Shown here: one piece after another, positions 52,327 through 59,864 of the stretch
How the letters are laid out: every line of letters begins with the position of its first letter
Position numbering within the stretch: the first letter of the stretch is position 1
Assembly (NCBI GenBank): GCA_963706785.1
Contig: CAVPNJ010000001.1
Span: 193,062-257,061 of the forward strand
Direction of reading: 5' to 3'
Length of the DNA stretch: 64,000 bases
Source: Pollutimonas sp963706785
GTDB taxonomy: Bacteria; Pseudomonadota; Gammaproteobacteria; Burkholderiales; Burkholderiaceae_B
The notes under the pieces: model-generated
Database searches by the model: none
The model's input: only the letters and a program-made list of their open reading frames with translations
Told to the model about the DNA's origin: nothing
Program-made: the position numbers and the translations under genes

Positions 52327-53162
52327 ACAATTTGCGTCCTGTGTTCTACAAACTTCAATGTCAGCGCAATGAAGCCGGTAAGGATTAGGTAAATTACAGC
52401 TACCGCGCCCCAGATTTCAACTGAGCGAAAATTGCTGGCGATGATTTCCTGCCCCTGACGGGTGAGTTCGGCCACGCCAATGACAATAAATAATGAAGAA
52501 TCCTTCAGACTGATAATGCATTGATTGCCCATCGCGGGAATCATGCGCCGTAGCGCAACCGGGCCGATGATGAACGACAGAATCTTGTAGAACGGCAAGC
52601 CCATGGCCTGTCCGGCTTCTTTCAAGCCCTTGGGCACCGACTGAAGCGCGCCACGCACAATCTCGGCTATATAGGCGCCGGAGTTGATAATCAAGGTAAA
52701 AATGGCCGCATACAACGCGTCGATCCGCCAACCGAAAATCAATGGCAAGGCAAAATAAATGAACATCACCTGGACAACAATTGGGGTACCGCGAATTAAC
52801 AATATATATACCTGAGCCAGGAAAGAAAGAGCAATGGGAATATAGGCGGCGAACCGCCAAAGCAAGGCCAGCACAACGGCAGCTTGAAGCAACAGCCAGG
52901 CCCAGTCGGGTACGCCCGCAAGAAATGTCACGCCGATCCAGGACGCTAACTTGATTAGCAAGTACACCGCCACGATAGTGGCCATTGCAATGGCAATGGA
53001 CTTCCAGGTGACCAGCACTTTGACGTAAGTAGTAACCACGCCGGACAGGAAGCCCAATATGGTCCCGCCGATCAATCCAAGCGCGGTGATGTAAATCGTC
53101 ATTTTTGTGCCTTCGAGAAGGCTGGGCAATGCATCCCAAATGGCAGACCATTCAAATGTCAC
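52323..53162 (-). CDS. Amino acid ABC transporter permease (GlnP-type) with an extra membrane insert
   Basis: A 279-residue inner membrane permease. N- and C-terminal parts align closely with GlnP: FEWSAIWDALPSLLEGTKMT, and RGTPIVVQVMFIYFALP at 124-140, NSGAYIAEIVRGALQSVPKG and the EAA-like loop, then SLFIVIGVAELTRQGQEII. E. coli GlnP has its RGTP motif at about residue 63, so about 60 residues (about 47-107) are inserted between the first helix and the core. They look like two additional hydrophobic segments. The reading frame stays intact. It overlaps the ATPase gene by 4 bases. Confidence 0.92.
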   Translation of the reverse strand: MTFEWSAIWDALPSLLEGTKMTIYITALGLIGGTILGFLSGVVTTYVKVLVTWKSIAIAMATIVAVYLLIKLASWIGVTFLAGVPDWAWLLLQAAVVLALLWRFAAYIPIALSFLAQVYILLIRGTPIVVQVMFIYFALPLIFGWRIDALYAAIFTLIINSGAYIAEIVRGALQSVPKGLKEAGQAMGLPFYKILSFIIGPVALRRMIPAMGNQCIISLKDSSLFIVIGVAELTRQGQEIIASNFRSVEIWGAVAVIYLILTGFIALTLKFVEHRTQIV

Positions 53163-53204
53163 GTTGAGTGCCTCTAAAATTGACGCGGGACGTTACAAGC
53201 GTCA

Positions 53205-53247
53205 TCAAAATAGAAAACGGCGACCGAGTGCCAGCACTTGATCGCCG
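53205..53247 (-). terminator. Intercistronic hairpin between receptor and permease genes
   Basis: CGGCGA and TCGCCG with inner AAGTGC/GCACT pairing make a stem at 53218-53247; on the minus strand TTTTCTATTTT follows. It probably works as a partial terminator or an RNA stabiliser so that receptor exceeds permease. Confidence 0.65.
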
Positions 53248-53264
53248 TGACGTGCCACTACAAA

Positions 53265-54029
53265 TTACTTGACTTGAGCCGCTTTCTGGCCGAACCACTT
53301 TTGATACAGCGCGTCGTATTTGCCATTAGCCTGTATCGCCTTTAACGCCTTGTTCACGACAGGAACGAGTTCGCTGCCTTTGGGAAAGCCGATGCCGTAG
53401 AAGTCGCCGCTTTTCAGAGAGCCGACTACCTTGACGCGACCTTCGCCACCGGTTTTAGCAAAATACTGAAGATTGGGCGTGTCATGCACGACAGCATCCA
53501 CCCGGCCCGTAGCGAGTTCCAAAAAGGCGTTATCGATATTCGGGAAGAGCTTGAGTTTGGCATCTGGAACATTACTTTTCAGGTAATCGACCGTCGCAGT
53601 TCCGATTTTGACTGCAACGGTTTTACCTTCGAGGTCTTTGGCTGTCTTGATTGTGGTGTTGTCTTTGCCGACCAAGATCGCCAAACCACTCTCGTAGTAC
53701 GGGTCGGAGAAATCAATTACTTTTTTACGGTCCTCACGAATAGTTATGCCCGCCAGAGCCGCGTCAATGTTGCGCGTTTGCAGGCCGGGGATAATGCCGT
53801 TGAAATCCATAGGACGCAGGCTGTACTTAAGACCGGCTTCCTTTGCAATAGCGTCCCACAGCTCGATATCGAAACCGGTGTATTTTCCGTCCTGTTTGAA
53901 TTCAAAAGGTACGAAAGCCGTATCAGTGGCAATCAGCAGCTCTTTGTTTTGTGCGACAGCGTGGGTGGCCGGCAGGGCCAGCGCCAGCGCAAATCCGGCA
54001 ACGGCTATCTTGAACTTATTCATGAACAT
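53265..54029 (-). CDS. Amino acid ABC transporter substrate-binding protein (GlnH-type)
   Basis: A 254-residue periplasmic receptor of solute-binding family 3. A signal peptide (about 1-25, ending THAVAQ) is followed by ELLIATDTAFVPFEFKQDGKYTGFDIELWDAI and the SBP_bac_3 core including ALAGITIREDRKKVIDFSDPYYESG, with the ligand-binding Arg (ITIREDR) conserved. It should bind glutamine or a related polar amino acid. The ATG at 54029 has AAGGAG 6 bases upstream; another Met lies two codons later. It heads the operon with the permease and ATPase. Confidence 0.93.
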   Translation of the reverse strand: MFMNKFKIAVAGFALALALPATHAVAQNKELLIATDTAFVPFEFKQDGKYTGFDIELWDAIAKEAGLKYSLRPMDFNGIIPGLQTRNIDAALAGITIREDRKKVIDFSDPYYESGLAILVGKDNTTIKTAKDLEGKTVAVKIGTATVDYLKSNVPDAKLKLFPNIDNAFLELATGRVDAVVHDTPNLQYFAKTGGEGRVKVVGSLKSGDFYGIGFPKGSELVPVVNKALKAIQANGKYDALYQKWFGQKAAQVK

Positions 54030-54248
54030 AAACGACTCCTTTGAGTTGGCGGCAGGCTGAAGTGCGAACAACGATACTCAACGCACATGCCCGGAATGAA
54101 TGGCTCAAAAATCTTATAGTAACGATAGATCCTATTGCTTTGGCCAAAAACCGGGGCATATTCTTCTTACGGCTGAAAATCTAGGGAAAACCCGGTCTAC
54201 CAATCAGCAAATACGCGGCGCGCACTGCATTGAACTAAGCCCATCTAC

Positions 54249-55040
54249 TTAGAAGGCTGGAACGATAGCGCCTTTGTACTTCTCCAAAATGAATTGCTTG
54301 GTCTGCGTGCTCTGCAACGCCTGTACCAATTTCTTGATGGCAGGCGAGTCTTTTTTCGCGTCGGTCGTCGCAATCAGATTTGCATATGGCGAGTCGGCGC
54401 CTTCGATGAACAAGGCGTCCTTAACTGGATTCAGTCCCGCTTCAAGCGCGTAATTAGTATTGATCAACGCCAAATCCACATCTGGCAAAATTCGCGGCAA
54501 GGTAGCTGCCTCGAGTTCGCGAAATTTCAGTTTCTTGGGGTTCTCGACTATATCGCGCGAGGTGGCAAGAATATTTGCCGGATCTTTCAACTTGATCAAA
54601 CCATTTTTCTGCAAGAGTAGCAGTGCCCGAGCGCCGTTAGAGGGATCATTCGGTAATGCCACCAAGGCGCCGTCTTTCAATTCACTGATGTTCTTGAGTT
54701 TTTGCGAGTAGGCTCCGAACGGTTCTACGTGCACTAGACCTACGGAAACCAGCTTGGTTTTATGTTCTTTGTTGAAAGAATCGAGATAGGGCCTGTGCTG
54801 AAAAAAGTTTGCATCGATATGTCCATCGGCGACCTGCTGATTGGGCTGCACATAATCCGTAAATACTTTTATATCGAGCTCGACGCCTTCTTTGGCAAGC
54901 ACTGGCTTGACCAATTCCAGCAGCTCGGCATGGGGCACCGGCGTGGCCGCAATGCTCAATTTCTCGGCATGGACGGCAGCGCTAGCCATCAATGTTGCGA
55001 TTGATACAGCTAGAGCGGGTGCGATTCTTTTTAAAAACAT
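54249..55040 (-). CDS. metQ: Methionine ABC transporter substrate-binding protein (MetQ/NlpA family)
   Basis: A 263-residue receptor for L- or D-methionine. It contains AATPVPHAELLELVKPVLAKEG, FTDYVQPNQQVADGHIDANFFQHRPYLD and DLALINTNYALEAGLNP, all NlpA-family landmarks. The signal peptide (about 1-25, ending SAAVHA) contains no cysteine, so the protein is predicted to be soluble and periplasmic, not lipidated like E. coli MetQ. It is the last gene of the metN-metI-metQ operon, 20 bases after metI. Confidence 0.93.
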   Translation of the reverse strand: MFLKRIAPALAVSIATLMASAAVHAEKLSIAATPVPHAELLELVKPVLAKEGVELDIKVFTDYVQPNQQVADGHIDANFFQHRPYLDSFNKEHKTKLVSVGLVHVEPFGAYSQKLKNISELKDGALVALPNDPSNGARALLLLQKNGLIKLKDPANILATSRDIVENPKKLKFRELEAATLPRILPDVDLALINTNYALEAGLNPVKDALFIEGADSPYANLIATTDAKKDSPAIKKLVQALQSTQTKQFILEKYKGAIVPAF

Positions 55041-55060
55041 AATTGATCCTCCGAAGAACG

Positions 55061-55720
55061 TTATCTGCGGTTAAGCCGGACAACCAGCCTATCGCCAAAT
55101 GCCTGCAAAAGTTGAACCATCACAACAAGCGCCACAACCGTCACGACCATGACATCAGTCTGGTAGCGTTGATATCCGAAACGCAAAGCCAAATCACCGA
55201 GCCCCCCGCCCCCGATGACCCCCGACATGGCCGAATACCCCACCAGCGCGATAGCAGTAACGATCGTCGCAGCAACTATTCCGGTGGTCGCCTCGGGAAT
55301 CAAAGCCATCCATACCGTCTGACGCGAATTAGCCCCCATTGCGCGGCACGCTTCCGATACGCCAGGGTCTAGTTCGCGCAGTACGTTCTCGACGAGGCGC
55401 GCGAAAAAAGGTGCGGCGCTGGCGACCAAAGGGGGAATGGCACCTTGCACCCCAAGGGAAGTGCCCGCCACTACTCGCGTAAATGGAATCATGACGATCA
55501 GCAAAATTAGAAACGGCACCGAGCGCAAGACATTCACAATGAAGGACAAAACCTGATAGGCCGGACTATTTGCCAGCATTTGACGAGGGCTGGTCAAAAA
55601 AAGCACAACGCCCAGGGGTAGACCTATGACGATAGTGAACAGCAAAGAAAAGCCTGTCATCAGCAAGGTTTCGATAGTGGCCTCGGCGATCAGCGCCCAA
55701 TCGATATTGGCAAACATCAT
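55061..55720 (-). CDS. metI: Methionine ABC transporter permease MetI
   Basis: A 219-residue permease with five predicted helices. It shows TLLMTGFSLLFTIVIGLPLGVVLF, the PFLILLIVMIPFTRVVAGTSLG stretch, and the EAA loop SEACRAMGANSRQTVWMALIPEA. GVIGGGGLGDLALRFGYQRY lies near the C-terminus. The start at 55720 overlaps the metN stop in an ATGATG context; a second ATG at 55717 is equally possible. Confidence 0.94.
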   Translation of the reverse strand: MMFANIDWALIAEATIETLLMTGFSLLFTIVIGLPLGVVLFLTSPRQMLANSPAYQVLSFIVNVLRSVPFLILLIVMIPFTRVVAGTSLGVQGAIPPLVASAAPFFARLVENVLRELDPGVSEACRAMGANSRQTVWMALIPEATTGIVAATIVTAIALVGYSAMSGVIGGGGLGDLALRFGYQRYQTDVMVVTVVALVVMVQLLQAFGDRLVVRLNRR

Positions 55721-56727
55721 GGCCGTAGTACCTCGCATTCAATGCCGGCATCCGTAAATACGGTCGTCAGCGCCTCTTGTGTAACTGGCTCGCCCTGGAC
55801 CGCAATAACAAGCTGGCCATAAGGCGTATCTTTGATCCGGCTGACAGAACCCTGCAAGATGCTCAGATCCAGCTTTAGGTCGCGGCTTACCCTGCTCAAC
55901 ATTGGCTGGACCGTCGATTCGCCGCGGAAACTTAAACGTATCAGGCGACCTTCAACCCCTTGGGCCATATCACGCCAGCCTTCAGCATCGACCCCACTTT
56001 CCGACAACAATGATTGAGTGACTGGATGCTGGGGATGCAAAAACACATCGAGTACATTGCCAGACTCTACGATGACGCCGGCGTCAATGACAGCCACACG
56101 GTCACACACGGTGCGAATCACATCCATGCCATGGGTAATCAGGATTATGGTCAGACCCAGCCGTTGATTGATATCCAGCAGTAAGCGCAAGATGGACTGG
56201 GTCGTTTCAGGATCAAGCGCAGAGGTTGCCTCGTCACATAGCAATAATTCGGGACGGTTGGCCAGCGCCCGAGCAATCCCGACCCGCTGCTGCTGCCCGC
56301 CGGATAGCTGTCGCGGGTATTTACTGGCATGGTCGCTAAGGCCAACCAGCGCCAGCACTTCGTGCGCCCTTTCAAGCTGAGCAGGCCGTGACAGGCCGGC
56401 CAGTCGTAATGGGAAACAGACGTTATCCAGAACCGTACGCGAGCGCAGCAAATTGAAATGTTGAAACACCATGCCTACGCGGCGACGAAACAGTCGCAGT
56501 TGGGCTTCATTATATTCAGTGATGTTTTTGCCGTGGACCCAAACAGTGCCCTGGCTAGGCGTTTCCAGCAGATTCAACATGCGGATCAACGTGCTTTTGC
56601 CTGCGCCCGAACGTCCGATTATTCCGAATACTTCTCCCTGCCGGATATGCAGGTCCACACCGGCCAAGGCGTGCGAGATGCGCCCCGGCGTCACATAGGT
56701 TTTGTGAATATTTTTCAGGACAATCAA
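55717..56727 (-). CDS. metN: Methionine ABC transporter ATP-binding protein MetN
   Basis: A 336-residue ATPase. Walker A is GRSGAGKST, the Q-loop FQHFNLLRSRTV, the signature LSGGQQQRVGIARAL, and Walker B ELLLCDEATSALDP. The C-terminal NIL domain (about 265-330, GESTVQPMLSRVSR onward) is the allosteric methionine-sensing module of MetN. It is the first gene of the operon. No SAM riboswitch was recognised in the gap to the tRNA (56728-56943); a small hairpin (56790-56805) is the only feature noted there. Confidence 0.95.
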   Translation of the reverse strand: MIVLKNIHKTYVTPGRISHALAGVDLHIRQGEVFGIIGRSGAGKSTLIRMLNLLETPSQGTVWVHGKNITEYNEAQLRLFRRRVGMVFQHFNLLRSRTVLDNVCFPLRLAGLSRPAQLERAHEVLALVGLSDHASKYPRQLSGGQQQRVGIARALANRPELLLCDEATSALDPETTQSILRLLLDINQRLGLTIILITHGMDVIRTVCDRVAVIDAGVIVESGNVLDVFLHPQHPVTQSLLSESGVDAEGWRDMAQGVEGRLIRLSFRGESTVQPMLSRVSRDLKLDLSILQGSVSRIKDTPYGQLVIAVQGEPVTQEALTTVFTDAGIECEVLRP

Positions 56728-56897
56728 AACGTTGGCTTCTAAAAAGAAAACGCAGTTAAATCGCTGATGGTGTCACAATTTAGCATAATGAAGCGTGGAC
56801 GCTTCTTTCGCGGCGGCTAATAAGGAAGATAAAATACCACTGATAGTCACGCACCCATGCACATCGGCATCCGAAATGCTAACGTATGGTGCGAACA

Positions 56898-56926
56898 ATA
56901 AAAAACCAGCCGCATGGGCTGGTTTC
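56898..56926 (-). terminator. Terminator of tRNA-Lys
   Basis: AAACCAGCC (56903-56911) pairs with GGCTGGTTT (56917-56925) around loop GCATG; on the minus strand a T-run follows. It lies about 20 bases past the tRNA. Confidence 0.85.
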
Positions 56927-56943
56927 TTACTAAAAACGATCGA

Positions 56944-57019
56944 TGGTGGGTCGTGCGCGACTCGAACGCGCGACCATCGGATTAAAAGTCCGGTGCTCTA
57001 CCGACTGAGCTAACGACCC
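56944..57019 (-). tRNA. tRNA-Lys (anticodon TTT)
   Basis: The minus strand reads as a full cloverleaf: acceptor GGGTCGT/ACGACCC, D arm GCTC/GAGC, anticodon loop CTTTTAA (anticodon TTT), T arm with GCGCGTTCGAGTCGCGC, discriminator A and an encoded CCA (56944-56946). The first anticodon-stem pair is C-A. It reads AAA and AAG lysine codons. Confidence 0.96.
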
Positions 57020-57095
57020 GACCGAAGAACGAGATTATGAGGCCATTTGAAATGGCTGTCAAATTGGCCCACTATTACCCCAAGAAAAGCACCTC

Positions 57096-57885
57096 ATGTC
57101 GAAGTCAAATTCAATACGTCTTAATATTCTGTCTGACCTGCATTTAAGCAAGGCTGGCATGCCCCTGCCAGAGACCGACGCCGATATCGTCATTTTGGCC
57201 GGCGACATTGCCCGCCCAAAAGAAGCCCTGCAATGGGCGGCGGGTTTCCGCAAACCGGTGTTATATGTCGCCTGGAAACCATGAGTTCTATGGCGGCAGT
57301 ATAGAAAGTACGCTCGAAGCCCTGCGGCACAACGCCGCAAACACCGGAATTCGCATTTTGTCCAACACCGAAGTCGTACTCCATGGCATACGATTTCTGG
57401 GATCGACACTTTGGACCGATTTTAATTTGTACGGCCAGGGAGCCGAGCGCGAGCAGGCTATCACCCAAGCATTGGACTTCATCCGCGATTTTTCCCGAAT
57501 TCACTCCGATACCTCGCCAGGCCTTCCATTTTCGCCCAACGACATGGAAATTCTTTTCCATGCCAATCGTGCTTGGCTGCAAGAAAAGCTCAGCCAACGG
57601 TTTAGCGGCCCCACCGTGGTCATTACCCACCATGCCCCTTCGCCCAGAAGCATACACCCCCGATTTGAAGGTTCGCTGATCAATAGTTGCTTCGTATCGA
57701 ATAGTGAATACCTGATGGCCGCAGACCGCGCTGCTGTCTGGATTCATGGCCATACACATGACAGCTTCGATTATCACGTTAATGGGACACGGGTCGTCTG
57801 TAATCCTCGCGGTTATGCCAAAGATGGCGTCAACGAGAATAGCGCTTTCAATCCCGGATTAATCATAGAGGTGTCTACGACCTAA
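57096..57885 (+). pseudogene. Calcineurin-like metallophosphoesterase with a +1 frameshift
   Basis: Frame one (57096-57284) supplies LNILSDLHLSKAGM and AGDIA. The protein continues in a second frame from about 57271 with PGNHEFYGGSIEST, VVITHHAP and HGHTHDSFDY, to a stop at 57885. Together they give all the metal-binding motifs (DxH, GDI, GNHE, H, GHTH) of a calcineurin-like phosphoesterase of about 263 residues. One extra G at about 57270 is enough to break the frame between KPVLYV and PGNHE. The substrate is unknown. It may be a base-call error rather than a decayed gene. Confidence 0.82.
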
Positions 57886-57898
57886 AGGGACTGCAATA

Positions 57899-58312
57899 TT
57901 ATTTCGTCTTATTACATTCAGGCGAACCATTCTCCTTTTTCAGATAAGCAATCAGGTCGGCACGTTCCTGCGCATCAGGAACTCCGGCGTACCCCATTGC
58001 AGTGCCGGGTATGTCTTTCAAAGGATTCTGCAGAAACACATTCAGCGTTTTATCGTCCCAGATGATTTTTGATTTTTTCATTGCTTCAGAGTAAGCGAAC
58101 CCGGGCACAGTGCCGGCTTGCCGTCCAAATAAACCACAGTGACGTGGTCCGGTCCTATCATAGGCAAGGGCATGGCAAGCCAGACAGCGCGAGTAGATCG
58201 CTTCGCCGCGCGCGGGATCTGCAGTCGTCTGAGACCAGGCGCGCTGCAGATCGATTGCGCTCCACGCACAGAGGCTTGCCGCCAGAAGAAGCAGCCGCTG
58301 TGCGCGCTTCAT
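57899..58312 (-). CDS. Class I-type cytochrome c
   Basis: A 137-residue c-type cytochrome. It has a signal peptide (about 1-27), one haem site CLACH (Cys43, Cys46, His47) and a likely Met ligand in GTAMGYAG (about 105). The GPRHCGLFGRQAGTVPGFAYSEAMK pattern is that of mitochondrial-type cytochrome c. It should be periplasmic and carry one electron at a time. The start overlaps the ferritin-like gene (ATGA), and it is the last gene of the ECF sigma operon. Confidence 0.92.
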   Translation of the reverse strand: MKRAQRLLLLAASLCAWSAIDLQRAWSQTTADPARGEAIYSRCLACHALAYDRTGPRHCGLFGRQAGTVPGFAYSEAMKKSKIIWDDKTLNVFLQNPLKDIPGTAMGYAGVPDAQERADLIAYLKKENGSPECNKTK

Positions 58313-58896
58313 GACATAAACGCCGAAGGAACTGGCGGTTCGCCAAGCGCATTCCGCAAAACAGCCCAGTGCATGGCTTCGTCGCCCAGTATGCTGGCCG
58401 CCGCCTTCGCAAGATCGCGGTTCGCGAAAACCGGCACTGCCCCAAGATAGGCACTGACAGCGCCCTTTTCCAGCATCGCCGCAAAACGCAGGACATCAGA
58501 CTGCGATTTCAAAGTTTCGACAGGAAACGTGTATTTTTCCTTGGCCGAGACCGGCTTACCACCCAAAGTCTGTATTGTCTTGGAGAGAAGGCCGGCATGT
58601 TCTTTATGGTGGCCCTGAAACGTTACCGCAAGATCCAGGACAGGCTTTTGCAACAAGCCACTTTCCGCGCCCACCTGGTAAGCAGCAATAGCTTCAAGCT
58701 CTGCCCCCAGCGCCGTATTGAGGATTCGTACATCTGACGCGCTCGAGTCTTTGCCTTTGCCTTTGTTCTTGGCTAAGGCATCTCGCCCAGCCATCATCGC
58801 CACCGCGGTGCCGGACAACAACAAACCGGATTGTCCCAGAAAGGCGCGCCTAGCCAAGCGTGTATTGGGATCGTAAATAAAACTGAGAAACGTCAT
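58309..58896 (-). CDS. Tat-exported ferritin-like protein
   Basis: A 195-residue protein with a twin-arginine leader (LARRAFLGQSGLLLSGTAVAM, about 14-34). A Lys/Gly segment precedes a four-helix ferritin-like bundle. Candidate iron ligands are Glu66/Glu68 (GAELEAIAAYQ), His96, Glu99 and His100 (GHHKEH), Glu143 and Glu173/His176 (DEAMHW). It is likely folded with iron in the cytoplasm and exported to the periplasm, which is inference from the leader. The cytochrome c gene overlaps its 3' end, hinting at an electron partner; the ECF sigma gene lies 34 bases upstream. Confidence 0.87.
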   Translation of the reverse strand: MTFLSFIYDPNTRLARRAFLGQSGLLLSGTAVAMMAGRDALAKNKGKGKDSSASDVRILNTALGAELEAIAAYQVGAESGLLQKPVLDLAVTFQGHHKEHAGLLSKTIQTLGGKPVSAKEKYTFPVETLKSQSDVLRFAAMLEKGAVSAYLGAVPVFANRDLAKAAASILGDEAMHWAVLRNALGEPPVPSAFMS

Positions 58897-58930
58897 GGTA
58901 CTTCTCCTTGTAGGACAGCACTTAGAAAAA

Positions 58931-59635
58931 TCATTCCCTGTTGATCGTCGTCTTATTTAGGCGAGCCAGTACCGCAGCCACAATGCGATCGCATCGATCG
59001 CCGGCAAAGGCAAAAGCAGTGTTGATGTTTGCGCCAATTTCGCTTTGCAGCGATTCGCGCAATAGCTTGCGGGCCCTAAAGTATCTGGACCGCACGGTGG
59101 CAGGAGGAATGCCAAGGCATACGGCCGTTTCCTCTACCGAGAATTCCTCGATTGCGCGTAGCACGAATACTGCGCGGAATAAGTCCGGAAGCCTGTCAAT
59201 ACGAGCTTCGAGCAGATGACGGGTTTGAACCCGCGATAGCACCGGTTCTGGTTGATTCGAGGAGAATTCGTCGGCAGTCATATTGCTCGCATCATCGCGC
59301 CCCGCTTCGTTGCTGAACTCTAGCCAGGTAGATAGGTGGTTTATCTTGCGCAGACGTCGGTTCGATTCGTTCACCGCAATACGCACCAGCCAAGTCGACA
59401 CGGCCGAATCGCCACGGAAGCGCGAAATGGCGCGATAGGCTTTATAAAACGTTTCTTGCACAACCTCCTCGGCATCGGCGTCGTTACGCAGAATGCTTCG
59501 GGCAACACGATAAAGGCGCTGATTATGACGCCGCATGAGCGCCTGCAGGGCCGTGCGGTCGTCCTTTGCTATGCGAAGCGCGAGTTGAGCGTCCGTGCAA
59601 TTTTTCTCGGTATTCTTTACCAGGGCAAGAGGCAT
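58931..59635 (-). CDS. ECF-type RNA polymerase sigma factor
   Basis: A 234-residue ECF sigma. Region 2 has DADAEEVVQETFYKAYRAISRFRGDS and STWLVRIAVNESNRRLRK. A linker (about 105-135) leads to region 4 with LPDLFRAVFVLRAIEEFSVEETA and GIPPATVRSRYFRARKLL. No anti-sigma gene adjoins. A short tail of about 35 residues follows region 4. With a ferritin-like and a cytochrome c gene directly downstream it probably controls their own operon. The inducing signal is unknown; oxidative or metal stress would be plausible. Confidence 0.92.
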   Translation of the reverse strand: MPLALVKNTEKNCTDAQLALRIAKDDRTALQALMRRHNQRLYRVARSILRNDADAEEVVQETFYKAYRAISRFRGDSAVSTWLVRIAVNESNRRLRKINHLSTWLEFSNEAGRDDASNMTADEFSSNQPEPVLSRVQTRHLLEARIDRLPDLFRAVFVLRAIEEFSVEETAVCLGIPPATVRSRYFRARKLLRESLQSEIGANINTAFAFAGDRCDRIVAAVLARLNKTTINRE

Positions 59636-59664
59636 GATCGAACCTGAAAGTGAGTCAACTACCC

Positions 59665-59696
59665 GATTAGATACCTCGCACGCCGCCGGCGTTCCC
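59665..59696 (-). promoter_or_regulatory. Possible ECF-type promoter upstream of the sigma gene
   Basis: On the minus strand GGGAAC (59696-59691) is followed, 15-16 bases later, by GGTATCTAATC (59675-59665), about 30 bases before the sigma ATG. GGAAC with a TCTAA-like -10 element is a common ECF promoter form, so self-regulation is possible. It is a weak visual match only. Confidence 0.3.
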
Positions 59697-59801
59697 GATT
59701 AGTTTGCCGGCCATTTAGCTAAGGAGGGTGCTAGGACATATGCTGCATCCTTAGCATGCGTGGATTTCTCCGACTTCTCCAACGGAGAAATGAGACCATA
59801 A

Positions 59802-59836
59802 AAGAAAAGAGGCAATTTAAAATTGCCTCTTTTCTT
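59802..59836. terminator. Strong hairpin terminator downstream of the GH31 gene
   Basis: AAGAAAAGAGGCAATT and AATTGCCTCTTTTCTT are perfect 16-base complements around loop TAA, 28 bases beyond the GH31 stop. The A/T-rich ends act in either orientation. The remaining 59636-59801 shows no credible gene. Confidence 0.88.
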
Positions 59837-59864
59837 ATGCCGCGCTACTAACGAAGTGCAATGA

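Noticed and set aside
56728..56943. SAM riboswitch upstream of metN
   Set aside because: No SAM-I or SAM-II core pairing was recognised; only a small hairpin is present.
56795..57013. A 72-codon open frame ending in GGSCATRTRDHRIKSPVLYRL
   Set aside because: Its end is the translation of the opposite strand of tRNA-Lys, a well-known false protein, and the rest has no recognisable feature.
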